Source: Craspedostauros australis
Taxonomy: Eukaryota; Bacillariophyta; Bacillariophyceae; Mastogloiales; Achnanthaceae
Direction: 5' to 3'
NCBI GenBank assembly: GCA_026770025.1
Contig: JAMXDE010000021.1
Coordinates: 1,116,001 to 1,180,000, forward strand
Length of the DNA: 64,000 nt
Below, piece after piece: positions 1 to 11,231 of this stretch. A program made the translations under genes and the position numbers. Within the stretch, counting starts at the first letter, position 1, and every line of letters begins with the position of its first letter. The notes beneath the pieces were generated by a model, which was given only the letters and a program-made list of their open reading frames with translations, did not search any database and was not told the origin of the DNA.

Positions 1-383
1 CATGACTCTCCTTTCTGCGAGTGGAGAGTCGTTGTGCTCGAACCACACAGGAAGGAAGTTGTGTGCTGTGCTTGTGAATACTTCTGCATACTCTCTTTCG
101 AATGAAAGAATTCATTCTGCTGTTCTTCCATTCGTACTACTGGCACGAGGAGCATGGCCTGTTGGCGAGAATTACGAGACAAATCCTCTGAGCGAAACGC
201 AGCCCCAAATCGAGCCGACGCTGACAAATTGAGCTCCTGGTCGAAAATTGTTGTGACAGAGCATGCATTGTTCGTGCAAGATGCGGTGCCCATTCCATTC
301 CATTCCATTCCATTCTATATCATGCCAGCCTCTAGTAACATCTCGTGGTGGCGGCACCGATGCGCAGCCGACTGTCGCCCATA
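1..383. other. Spacer downstream of the first CAP gene
   Basis: No gene is supported here. It holds a pentanucleotide microsatellite of five CATTC copies at 291-315, shortly downstream of the stop codon of the minus-strand gene that ends at 384, so it may lie in that gene's 3' untranslated region. The open frames present are short and overlap each other on both strands. Confidence 0.5.
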
Positions 384-3167
384 CTAAAGGTCGGAGCAGA
401 CCAGCACCTGCGCCTTGGCGAAAAGCTGGCACAAATAGAGCATACCGTCAATTCCCTTGGCGGTACCCATTCCGAATTCGGTGATGTAGGGGTTGAGTAT
501 ATTGGAGCGCTCCTTCTCATTTTCCATCATGGAAGCGTGGATGACGCGGATGGTGGGTCCCCGTTTAAGATTTCCCAGGTCCGTGATGGTGACCGGTTGC
601 TGATCTTTGGCGACGCGCTTGGCGATGTCGCAGGCCCTGGCATCGAGCTGAAGGTTGCGCTGCAGGGATGGCAGACCGTTCTTGTTGCGCTCCGTGTTGA
701 CGAGGACCGCGTTGTTGGCGAAATGGCCGGCGGCCAGGAAGTTTTCCTTGAGGACGTTGTAGTCGATCTTGCGTATGGACTCGTCGGAGCGTTGCAGGGC
801 CATGCAGCTTCTGGCTCGCTGTTTCTGCGGCGCCGCGTTGGCTGCGCCTCCCGGCCCCCCGCTGGTGACTGGGTTGGACCGCTCGATGGAACGGCCTGGG
901 CGGGCGTGCGTCGTTTTGGGTTCGGTCCTTCGTCTTCCGTTGCGCTTGCCCCCCTTTTTGGGAATGGCATTGTCTCCGGACTCCGATGATGACATGGACG
1001 ATGATGACAGTGCCTGCGTTCCAGTGCGTGGTTGCTGCTGTTGTTGCTGTTGTTGCTGTTCGTGTGGGCTGAAGGATGGCTCACCGGCGGATTGGTGGTG
1101 CTGGGTGGAGTCGACCGTGGCGGCTTGGAGTGCTCCTGCGTCCCTTGCCGACATGCGCCTGTGCATGGATGCCGCGTTGCGTGAAATGCGTCTGTTGCTG
1201 GTGTGATCGGACACAGCGTCCAGCCTGGTCTTGGATCTGGAAGACTTCTGCTTCATGGCCGACTTTGGCTTCGATGATGATCTGGCCATGGCCGTGGGAG
1301 GCGACTGTGATCGGTTGTGGTGGGAGGAGGAGGACAGGATGGATCTGGATTGGCGCGTCGATGCGCGCGATGGTGCGTTGGGGGCCATGTCACCTTGCGA
1401 CCCAGTCTTGCTGAAGCCGGATGTGGAGCCTCTGCTGGATTCGTACTGTTGTTGCTGCGGTTGGAATTGCTGGTAGTACATCTGATGGTGTTGCTGTTGG
1501 TGCTGCTGGTGCTCCATGAGCTGACTTTTGGATGCGACGCGTCTTGACATGGGCCGAATGTGTTCCGTCTGGCCCGTCATGTCCACCCCCGCAAGCATCG
1601 GCACGGGTATGGTCCTGGAGGGGCGTTCCGAATGGCTGGTGATGTTTGAGGCTCCGTGCGAGGATCTGTCCAGGGCGTTGGGTGGATCAGGGCTGATGCC
1701 CCGCTTTGACTTTTTGAGGGCGCTGCGAATGGGCGAGGTGGTGGGCGGTGGCGGATGGCGAACCTCCACTCTCTCGATGCTGCGCGATGGCCGCACGGAG
1801 GATCGCGTGGAGGATCCCATGCTCTTGCGGGTGTGCCTGGACATGCGAGGTGACGCTGCTGCGTCGGCGTTGGCATTTGTGGTGATGGCCAGGAGATCTC
1901 TGTCCCTGTCCCTCTCCCTGTCCCTGTCCTTTTCTTTTCGCTTGATCTGGTCGGAGCTCTTGGATCGCTTTGTTTTGGAGCTGCCGCTCTTCTTTGTTTT
2001 GCGCTGCTTCCTTTCCTTGTCGGCGTCTCCTAGGTTGGGTGCCGTGGCGACGCTGCCCATGCCGATGTAGCTGTGAGCATCGGCGTCCATGGGTCCGGCC
2101 GCAGCGCCCATCTCAAGAGCTGCGAGGGAACGGGAGTCATGTGCCGAAAGGTGCTTTATCTTGCGACGCTGATGCGAGGATGCGGCCGTGCCCAGACCGG
2201 CGGATTGGTAGTGCTGCTGTAGTTGCAGCTGTTGGTCATATTGGTGGGCATCCATGGGACCGGCGCTTGTGGAGCGGCTCTTCTTGGACTTGTCCTTGGA
2301 CTTGACTCTGTGCCTTTGACGCTGGGTCTGCAATGGGTCGAGTTCCGACGCCACGGAACGTGCGCCATCCGTGGATCTGTGGTGGCGTCTGGAGGTGTCG
2401 ACGTCTCCGTAATTGTAGAGGCCCACCGACCTCGCACCTCGTTCTGATGCCGAGACGCCATGCATGATGTCCGCGGGGGATGATCGGTCCCTGGTCTGAT
2501 GGTCGAGGTGCTGATGGTGATGGTAGTTGAGCTTGTTGAGGAGGCGATCGAGCGTTCCGTCGGTGTCGTCGGGAGTGGATGCGGATGTTGTGGCGGACGT
2601 CGTTGCTGAGACTGCTTTGGAGGACTTCTTGAGGGCCCTGCTGCTCTTGCCGGACCTGGACTTGGACTTGTGCTTGGACTTGGACAGAGATGCGTTGGTG
2701 GCTGCGGAGACTGAGACGTTGGATGCGGCAGCTTGGGTGGTGCTGGAGCGCTTCTTCCTGGAGGATCTCCTGGAGGTGGATAGGTGGGATAGGTTGGGGA
2801 TGTGGTTGGAGCTGTTGGCGGAGTGCATGGAGGGAGACGAGATGGAGTTTGAGTTGCCGCTGTCCTGCAGGGCCCTGAGTCCTGGGATGTCGGCGTGATC
2901 TGCGCTGTCGCCGGCGAAGTCGTCGATGGCAGCCTCGATGAAGTCGCCGGGGTTGAATTGGACGTCCAGGTCTCTGTTGTAGTTGTCGTTGTCGTTGCTG
3001 CCGTTGTTGCCGTTGTTGTTGTCATCTTCGTTGAGATAACCTCCCAACGCAGACCCAATGAGCTGTCTGCGATGAACGGAGGACTCCTTGGCGATCTTTC
3101 GTTCCGCATGAAGCCTCCTTGCTCTCTCCATCCTCTCTGCCTGCGACATTCCCTCTGTGGTGGCCAT
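384..3167 (-). CDS. CAP-domain (SCP/YkwD-like) protein with long disordered N-terminus, paralog 1
   Basis: Single-exon gene of 927 residues; the ATG at 3167 follows AAC and is followed by G, a good eukaryotic start context. The first ~800 residues are low complexity and probably disordered: Ser, Lys and Arg runs, Asn/Asp stretches, a Gln run and many RRxS-type basic patches. The last ~125 residues form a CAP-like domain: the helix containing VNTERNKNGLPSL, then NILNPYITEFGMGTAKG and the closing strand MLYLCQLF, which resemble bacterial YkwD-type CAP domains. The His that normally precedes the NIL motif (SxxHRxNIL) is not there (KERSNIL is seen), so the usual CAP cavity is incomplete. No signal peptide is visible, unlike most CAP proteins, so an intracellular role is inferred. 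Related genes lie at 5605 and 14422. Its biochemical function is unknown. Confidence 0.85.
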   Translation of the reverse strand: MATTEGMSQAERMERARRLHAERKIAKESSVHRRQLIGSALGGYLNEDDNNNGNNGSNDNDNYNRDLDVQFNPGDFIEAAIDDFAGDSADHADIPGLRALQDSGNSNSISSPSMHSANSSNHIPNLSHLSTSRRSSRKKRSSTTQAAASNVSVSAATNASLSKSKHKSKSRSGKSSRALKKSSKAVSATTSATTSASTPDDTDGTLDRLLNKLNYHHHQHLDHQTRDRSSPADIMHGVSASERGARSVGLYNYGDVDTSRRHHRSTDGARSVASELDPLQTQRQRHRVKSKDKSKKSRSTSAGPMDAHQYDQQLQLQQHYQSAGLGTAASSHQRRKIKHLSAHDSRSLAALEMGAAAGPMDADAHSYIGMGSVATAPNLGDADKERKQRKTKKSGSSKTKRSKSSDQIKRKEKDRDRERDRDRDLLAITTNANADAAASPRMSRHTRKSMGSSTRSSVRPSRSIERVEVRHPPPPTTSPIRSALKKSKRGISPDPPNALDRSSHGASNITSHSERPSRTIPVPMLAGVDMTGQTEHIRPMSRRVASKSQLMEHQQHQQQHHQMYYQQFQPQQQQYESSRGSTSGFSKTGSQGDMAPNAPSRASTRQSRSILSSSSHHNRSQSPPTAMARSSSKPKSAMKQKSSRSKTRLDAVSDHTSNRRISRNAASMHRRMSARDAGALQAATVDSTQHHQSAGEPSFSPHEQQQQQQQQQPRTGTQALSSSSMSSSESGDNAIPKKGGKRNGRRRTEPKTTHARPGRSIERSNPVTSGGPGGAANAAPQKQRARSCMALQRSDESIRKIDYNVLKENFLAAGHFANNAVLVNTERNKNGLPSLQRNLQLDARACDIAKRVAKDQQPVTITDLGNLKRGPTIRVIHASMMENEKERSNILNPYITEFGMGTAKGIDGMLYLCQLFAKAQVLVCSDL

Positions 3168-4520
3168 GTTGTTGCTGTTAGCGTTGCTGTTGTTGTTGCT
3201 GTTGGTCTTCTCGTCTGAGCCACCAACACTGGATTGAGATTGAGATTGGGTGGCAGGGAGAGTGGGATTGCCAGCAAGAGTGCCTGTGAGAGGATGGCCA
3301 CCACCGATTGGGTGTCACCGGCTGCGCAGCAAGTTGCCCGCGCCCAACTGCTTCCCAACGTACTCGCGCTTCAATGCGATGCGCTTCAAGTGATCCTGCT
3401 TGTGATGATCACGATGTTAGCAATGTTAGCAATGGTAGCAATGCTAATAATGGTAGCAATGATAACAATGGAAGCGAAACAGGGCTTGCTCTTTGCGGAG
3501 TGATCCTGCTTCTCCTTTGTGCTGGCTTGGTTGCCTTGCTTCGTTTCTTGGTTCCTTCTTTGGTTGCTTCGTTTGATTTTATTTGACTTGACTTGATTGC
3601 TCTGCTCGACTGCACGAACGCAGTTCTCTAGCTCGTTCGATCTATTGTTGTTGCTGTTGCTGTTGCTGTTGTTGCTGGTTGGGGTAGATACAGAGGTTGA
3701 CACAGAGGTTGACACGGAGGTTGACATGAAGATGGAAGTGGAGACAGAAGTGGAGGTGAACGCAGAGACAGACCATGGACGTGGAAGAGCAGGAAGCGCA
3801 GAAACCGCAACCACGAAGAGATCAATGCGGGCAGGCGCCAAGCCGTGATTGTTGACGTTGCGATCGCGCGGCTGTACGACTATTCGTGGCCACGTCTGCG
3901 CGCGATGTTGCTCCGATTTTTTCCGCTTGCGTTTGTTCCCACCCACGCTTCTCCGCCACGGCGTTAAAGGTTTTACCGCGTCTGTGTGCATCGTAGCGTC
4001 ACAACAAGTGCCGCGCTATCCTCCTGTGTTCCTCCTGGCCCTTGCCACACGCAACGATACGTACATTTATGCTTTTTCTGAGTACCGTTCTCTCCTTGCT
4101 CCAAAAAAGTACTTCTACTACGTTGTTGGTGGTTGTGTTGATTGTGTCATTTCCGTCACATGAGCCTTCCACCGGGTTATTTGTTCGTTGATTCCTTCCG
4201 TTTCATCTCTCTTTTTCTTCTTCGTCTCGCAAAGACACACCCAACGTACGAGTATTCTCCCGCGTGACATATCCCCGCATAACTTTTTTGTGCTAAATTC
4301 TGGATAGGGATATGTCAATCTACATATATATTGGGTGTCATCCTTCTGTCTCTACGACTTGTAGTCATAGATGGAGTCATCTTTTTGAACACAACCCAAA
4401 GGCTTATTTGCATCTCTGTCCGAATCGTCACGATGGGCACGACCAGTTCGATCACGAAGCTGGATTGCTCATCATTTGTCGCACCGTTATCCTGGACAAC
4501 CCATCGACAGCTTGTGACGA

Positions 4521-4532
4521 CACGTGACGTCA
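4521..4532. promoter_or_regulatory. Composite G-box/CRE site
   Basis: The sequence CACGTGACGTCA fuses a perfect G-box (CACGTG, bound by bHLH and plant-type bZIP factors) to a perfect CRE palindrome (TGACGTCA, bound by bZIP factors), sharing the central TG. It lies about 1.35 kb from the start codon of the left CAP gene and 1.1 kb from that of the right one. CRE-type elements control CO2/cAMP-responsive genes in diatoms (established for Phaeodactylum carbonic anhydrase). Its use here is inference. Confidence 0.4.
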
Positions 4533-5109
4533 AGAACTTTCGGCGAACTGCGCGTCTCTTTGTCCCCGAACTCTCGTTGTTCGCGGACGTGTGCATTGCT
4601 TGTGTCACAAGGTCGTTCGGAATCCTGTTGGGCCAGTCCCGAAAGTTGATGTCGGATGAGTCCTTGCCCGCATTCTCTGTATGGACGGTACGTCGGACAG
4701 ACGGATGCAACAGAAAACCAAATGTCGAGGAGAATGTCGGTGTGACAACAGGGCGCCAAAAGTCATTCGTCCATCGCGAAAAACGGCAGGTCGTCGTGTT
4801 GGCAGCACACAGACATGGAAGCAACGGAGCAACGAAGTTACGAAGTAGCGGAGGCAGGCAAGAAAGCCGAAGAGAGAAGGGCACCAAGAAAAGAGAGTGT
4901 GTGCGGGTGTGTGGGTGTGTGGGTGTGCGGAGAGCACAAGAGAGCAAGGAAACAACCACTCGGGCACAATCGACAGCGTGCAAGCACCAACACGAACTAG
5001 CCATCGCAGAGACACCAAATGTCCTGTTGATGACAACGACAGCGTCAACAATACCATTAGCATTAACATTAGCATTAGCAAGAGCATCATTAGCAACAGC
5101 ATCATTAGC

Positions 5110-5184
5110 AATAGCATCAGCAGCAATAGCATCAGCAGCAATAGCATCAGCAGCAATAGCATCAGCAGCAATAGTATCAGCAGC
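5110..5184. repeat. 15-bp tandem repeat, five copies
   Basis: Five head-to-tail copies of AATAGCATCAGCAGC, the last with one substitution, preceded by looser repeats of ATTAGC-type units from about 5055. It lies about 420 bp upstream of the start codon of the second CAP gene, in its 5' leader or promoter. Confidence 0.85.
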
Positions 5185-5604
5185 AAGTCCAGCAGCAAGA
5201 TACCATTATAGCAGAATAGCAGGTCAACACATTGCAATCCACGGTAGGACGTACGACATAGTCATCGCACCGCCACATCTCACCAGCACTTGATGGGTGG
5301 ATGACCTGTCTCATCAGCCAGCAGACACTGAAGCACGGAACCAAGGGACCAAGGGACAAAGCGAGCGAGTGAGCAAGCGAGTTCGGAAGCAACTGAAGGC
5401 ACCAGAACCAACTGAACCAACTGAACCAACTGAAGGCAAGGCAACGGACCCAGAATAGTACCATCGGAGCGTCCCTACGAACCAACGCGAATCTCCCTGG
5501 AGGACCGTGCCATAGGTCATACACACTCTACCGACATCTGCCGACATCTGCCTCTCCGCATCCGTGTGCATCGATTTGAGACAATCCCCAGCTTTCTCCC
5601 AGTG

Positions 5605-6398
5605 ATGACCGAGATCATGGCCACAGAAAACGACGGTCCATCCACCAACATCACCAATATGACCAACATGAGCAACATGAGCAACATGACCAGGACGGGA
5701 GGCGGCTCCTCCTTGGCAAACGCAAGGCTGGCCAAGTACAGGCATTCGCAGAACGAGGAGGACAAGGCCAAGCGCAAGAACAAGATCGGCGCCTCCTTGG
5801 ACAGCCTCTCCCTGGACGACGAAGATGACTACCTCCTGAGCCACTCCTCCGATGAGGGGATGGACCTGGACGATCTGGCCAACGGAGGCATCAGCGGCAC
5901 CAGCGGCACCAACGGCACCAACGGACGGCGCTCCAGCGGCACGGGCATGCGCAATCGCAGACAGCGGCCTGCGGTCTCGGTCAACAAGAAGAAGGGCCGC
6001 TCCAAGTCAAACCTCAGCGCCCTCGACGAGGACATCCAGCTGGAGTCCTTCAACAGCAACCCCAACGCCCCTCTCTTGGCGCAAAGCGACCACATCCCCA
6101 AGAGGAAGGCCGCGAGGAAGGTGCCTGGATCCTCCACTCACTCGGAGCACGCGCGATCGCTCCAGCCGGGGGTCATCTCCTCCAGCGAGCACTCCAGAAC
6201 CTCCGCGATGTCCAAGAAGAAGCCATCTCCGCGCAAGCCGCCCACCAGAACGGCCAGCAGTGGCAGCGTCGACAGCAACGGGAGCACTGGCAGCAACGTC
6301 AGCATCAGCATCAGCGGCGACGAGAACAGCAGCAACAACGATGATATCTACGACCGATCGCAGGCGCATGACCAGGCCCACGCCCATGACTATGACAG

Positions 6399-6429
<31 letters not shown>

Positions 6430-7989
6430 GGATCATCAGCAGCGGCGGATCACGGCGGCAGCCCCAGACAGTACACGGAGACGCTCAAGGACAACACCAT
6501 GGAGACCTCCGCATCCTCCGACCATCAATCGGCCGCAGCCAGACGGCGCATGAGCAATTCCACGCATTCCAGAAGCGCCAGCATCGACAGCGACACAGGT
6601 TACACCACCACATCCACGGACGGCGACTCCATCATGGGTCAGGGGAGGCGCAACACCAGAAAACCAAAACCAAAGGTCTCCAGGGGAAGCGCCTCGGAGG
6701 ATGGCTACGGTTCCGACCACGGCATGAAGCGAAGGAACAAGAGCACCAGAAGCAAGATGACCAAGAAATCAGCCGACCTCGATGGCTACGGTTCAGACCA
6801 CGGCATGAAACGCCGCAACAAGAAGACGAGGGAGGCGGCTGCGGCTGCAGCGGCCACCCCCGACAGCAACAAGGCCTCGCTCGATGGATACGGTTCCGAT
6901 CATGGAATGAAGCGCCGCGTCAAGTCCTCGAGGGCGCAGCGCAAAACACCCACCAACAAACCGCACGACGGATCCTCGCGTCACGAATCCAGAACCAGGG
7001 CTGCCGCCAACCAGGAGATCGACGGCTACGGCTCCGATCACGGCATGAAGCGCCGGGTCCAGCGCGCCACCCGCGCACAGCGCAAGGCGTCGACAGGCAG
7101 CGATGATGGCATCAACGACGACGACGACATCGACAAGAAGAAGCTTCAGCGCCAGAACAGCTCGGGCCGCCTCAGCAGATTCCTCGACCTCATCCCGGGA
7201 CGATCCAAGCGCTCGCTCATGGACAGCAAGTCGGTCTCCGGGGCCGATGGGGCCGGCGCCAAGGAGAAGAAGACGGAGCGTAAGCGAAGTTCCAGCATCG
7301 GCGCCATGGCGAGACGTCTCACGCGACGGTCGGAGCGCCGTCTCGGAAAATCACAGCGCAACGCGGCTCCGCCCGATGCCGCACCGGAGGCAGCGCGGGG
7401 CGAGGGCGACGCGTTGGAGCATGTGCGCAGCCCGCCAAGGCGTCACAAGAGCATGGACTCCGCCCAGGTCGCGGGCGCGGAGATACATCCGCCCGAACTC
7501 TTTGAAGGTCGCGATCCCACGGCGCCGATCCGAGCGCAGTCCATGATGATGAACAGAGAACGCACGCGTCGCGGCAAGTCAGATTCACTCCACAACCTGC
7601 AGGACTACAACCCCAGCGAGCTACCCAGCACCTCATACTTCGCCAGCAACCACATCCTGCTCAACAGAGAACGCATGAAGCGAGGCATGAAGCCGCTCAC
7701 CAGAAACAAGGCCATGGACGAGCTGGCCAGGGATCATGCCAACAGGATGGCCGAATCCTCGGGATGCACGCCCCTCAAGGCAACCTTTGTTGGCAACGTC
7801 GTTCGTGGAGAGTCGATACGCGTCGTGCACAAGGCAATCATGAACAATCGGGAGGGACGCGAGCGCTACAACATCCTCAATCCCTACTTCCAGGAATTCG
7901 GCATCGGTACCTGCAAGGGCGACGACGGCATGCTCTACGTCTGCCAGCTCTTCAGCGAGAGCATCGAATTGGCATGCGTCGATACGTGA
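5605..7989 (+). CDS. CAP-domain protein with long disordered N-terminus, paralog 2
   Basis: Single exon, 794 residues from the ATG at 5605. The frame stays open to a GTG at 5566, but that is not a eukaryotic start. An ATG at 5617 gives MATEND, matching MATTEG of paralog 1 and with a better Kozak context, so it may be the true start. The N-terminal ~660 residues are Ser/Lys/Arg-rich and probably disordered. They include four copies of the motif YGSDHGMKRR near residues 367, 393, 428 and 473, each followed by a basic stretch. The last ~130 residues form the CAP-like domain: LNRERMKRGMKPL, ARDHANRMA, NILNPYFQEFGIGTCKG and MLYVCQLF. It keeps the first CAP His (DHA) but lacks the one before NIL. 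No signal peptide is seen. Unknown biochemical role. Confidence 0.85.
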
Positions 7990-10900
7990 TGAATGATACC
8001 AATGCTTGGCATGGCGATCATTGCCGTGATGGATTAGGTGCGGTGATTGGCATCATGATTTTCATGCTCAGGATATTGGTTGAGCATGAGGACGATGGTA
8101 TTTTTGTTGGTGTTACTGGTGGTGTTGATGGTGGCGTTGATTATGGTGATAGTGGTGGTGGTGGCACTCTTGCTTATCACTGATAATGATGGTGTGGAGA
8201 CGCTGAAGGCGAAGGTGGACATGGAGGTAATACGTCATGTCATTCCATGCCATGCCATGTCTTGTGGCGCGTTCGAACGTGGAGACGTGGTTGCAATGAG
8301 GCAAATCAGCGGGGCAAGCGAGGACCATACGGAATGGTTCCGTCATGGGGTGGAATAGAGTGGATAAAACCAACGCAGATCTCTTTTCTTCCATGCCCAC
8401 ACGCAGAATTCAAACTGTGAGATGCAAAAGAGAACCCGAGGTTATTCTACTCCTTCATGCCTTTCGATCCATGCTGCTCTGTTGCGAATCTCGCCAACTC
8501 CAAATTCTGCGGCGATCGGCAATCGAAGGAGGAGCGAAAGGATGCAACGACAGGACGACCGGAGCATGGTAATCGCTCTCGTATCCAGGGTGCATCCAAA
8601 AGACCATACGTCGGGTAATGCCATTGCGACGAAAAGTATCTGCGGCCGCCATAGCAGCAATAGCAGCAATAGCAACAAGCGCTGCGATACCAGCCACTGC
8701 CGGCACCATCATTGTCATCGTTGCTGCCGTCGCCAAAGCCAGCATCGTCATGTCCATCATTATCAGCAGCAGTCGCCGTAGCACAACAACGATGAACAAA
8801 TCAACAACGAACGTAACAACAACGAGACAGTTTTTCACGCATCGGCTCCCCCACCATCCATCATGTTCCGTTGAAACCACGCATGCCGTGAGCATGCTGC
8901 CGATCACCGCGCTGAGGCAGCTTCGCACCCGCGGAATGACGAGCCAAATCGAACCATGAGACGGAGGCCCATCACCGCTCCTTGTCTCTGTCTGTCTCGA
9001 TCTTCTTAGCATCATCTTTTGTGCACCCCCAGAAACGCCCGTAGCTGCCACCACAGTGCCGAAGATTCGCCCCTTGGGATGCCGACCGTTCGGAGTCGAT
9101 GTCGATGCCGATGTTGATGTGATGGTTGGTGGTTTTTGTTTTTGTGTCGTGTCATGACGTGCCTTGTGTGTTTTGTGACAGTTTGGGTCGGATCAGTCGT
9201 TATGTCCAGAATCGAGGCGTGTGTGTTCGCCAAAACAACTTCCGTGTGCGCGGGTTTCAAATGTGTCGTGGTTGTGCTTCATCCACGGACAGACGGCCGA
9301 TGTGTCACCCAAACAACAAACAGCAGATTGAAAAAGAATGGCTTGGAATTCGATTGTCGCTGTGAGCGACTGTTGCCACGCGCACACAGATGAAAGAAGG
9401 GAAGACGCGAAGATCAACGAGGAAGTCTGCAACACATGGCTTGTTGATCTGGGGTAGTCGTGGAAACGGTTCTGCTTGTTGAATTGACTGAAAGCTCGTT
9501 TATTCGTGAATAAAACATCATGAATGAATTTACGTGTACAACTCATAAAATGAGCGACATCCCATCTTCAACTCATTAGTGTTTTCATAGTAAGATGCGG
9601 TACAAACACACATATTGTAGGAAATAATGAGGTGAATCATTCCAGTCATGATCGCAAATATACAGAAAACATCCAAGATGCACAAAGCGCCAAAATTGTT
9701 GGCACCAACAAGGGCAGCAGGCGTTCTTGCTGGTTGGCAGCTCAAAGACAAACAACAACACCAAAAGTTGCAGTACGAGCCAAAGGTAGCCATTGCAAGA
9801 AGAGAGTTTGCGGAGAAGCGTTGCACGTTTGGAGCTTGAGACGACCGCCGCACAAGGAGGTTGTACGGTGGTTGAACGCTGGTTGTTGGCTGATTGGTCG
9901 GCTGATCGGTTGGCTGATTGGTTGGTGTGGACACCAACAAAAGCCACAGTGACAACAGCGACGTTGGCAGCACCATCTGAGAGTGTCGACAGCAGCCAGA
10001 ACAGCACCAGCACCAACAAACGCCGTAGCTGTAGCTGTAGCTGCAGTACTGATCTCACCAGAGTGGGAGCAGGAACAAGAACAATCGCAGCAGGAACAAC
10101 TGCGACGAAAGGAGGTTTGGAGAACGAGGGGAGCGTGACTTTTGCGCAGGTGAACCCATTCATCATCATTCATCACTTTTTAGCACAACTGAGAACAAAG
10201 CTCATAGTTTCAGAACTCTCCGATTCAGCAACCAAGCCACCCTTCCACTACAACCGCATCACGTGCATCACATTCATCACATACATCACATTCATCACAT
10301 ACATCACTCGCATACATACATCACTCGCATCTCCAATCCGACACCGCATTGCATACAAACCTGGTGCAGGTCAAGACGTGGGAAGTAACTCAGAAGACGT
10401 GCGACACAGTGCTCATCAGAGTACCAGAACAACGGCAACAGTGTCGATCATCTACTGTGAGTGCGCGCTGTTGATTGATCTGCTCTGCTTTACTGCGAGC
10501 ACCATTGCTCCTCTGGTTGGTTGGTTGCGTTGTCGTGTGGTGTGGTGAGGTGAGGTGAGGTTGAATGCAAGCGAATGGCAAACCCTGAACAAGGAGATCC
10601 ATTGTGCTTGCACACGTATGATACAATTGCGAGGGCCGAGCCTGAAAGCTGTCAGACGAACAAAGCGAGGCACTCTGCTGTGCTCTGATCAGAGTACTCG
10701 TACGAATGCGGAGCACAGCCACATACCAACTCTACCTACCACGCACTCCGACCGAAGTGTGCAAGCGTTTGCGTCGCATGCACATGCAGCAACACATGAC
10801 AGAAGGATCATCTCGAGACTTGCTCAACACCTGCTCTGCTCGTACTTGCTGTTTCGTTGCACGTCGAGCTCGCAATTACTCTGCTCTTGTCCCATCCACT

Positions 10901-11231
10901 AAAGACTGAAGCCTGACAATCACACAAGAACAGTGCCGAAAGCACCGACGACAGGTCATATCGAAGGCTGAACAACACCAGGGCACAACGGAACCCTTGG
11001 AAGCTGCTGCTGGATCACAGCTGAAGCCTATCCGTTGTGAGACCTTCTGCTCCCTGATTGGACCACTCTCTCGCTCGTGGGCCAACGCGGACGCAGGCGT
11101 CTTTCTTCATCGGTGCGTACGGTAGTGCATCCCTTCGCAGACGACGCGTCATCGCTGTGTAAACACAACACGACGAAGACGAACGAATCACATCATACCA
11201 GACCAACAACGACAACCCACGTATCTGTTCA
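7990..11231. other. Long spacer without a supported gene
   Basis: These 3.2 kb hold overlapping frames on both strands, none with recognisable domains or ATG-started, compositionally protein-like sequence. There are repeated GTTGGCTGATTGG-like units at about 9885-9930 and CATCACATA-type repeats at 10268-10335. A non-coding RNA or a heavily spliced gene cannot be excluded by eye. Confidence 0.4.

Larger units (their letters stand above)
3168..5604. other. Divergent intergenic region between two CAP genes
   Basis: This 2.4-kb spacer separates the start codons of two divergently read CAP paralogs and must contain both promoters. It holds the composite site CACGTGACGTCA at 4521-4532, a GGCGCCAAAA element at 4752-4761, GT-rich sequence near 4900-4925 and a 15-bp tandem repeat at 5110-5184. 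Long frames on both strands (about 4315-5004 minus and 4433-5293 plus) overlap one another and are largely repeat-derived, so they are not called as genes. Confidence 0.5.

Noticed and set aside
4315-5293. Overlapping 229- and 320-codon frames on opposite strands
   Set aside because: The plus frame opens with TTG (first ATG at 4433) and ends in Ala/Ser/Ile runs that only translate the 15-bp repeat; the minus frame shows no domain. They occupy the same DNA and neither looks protein-like.
9585-10548. Frames of 194 (minus) and 251 (plus) codons
   Set aside because: Mutually overlapping, with simple repeats (PTNQPTDQPTNQ-type) and no recognisable domain.
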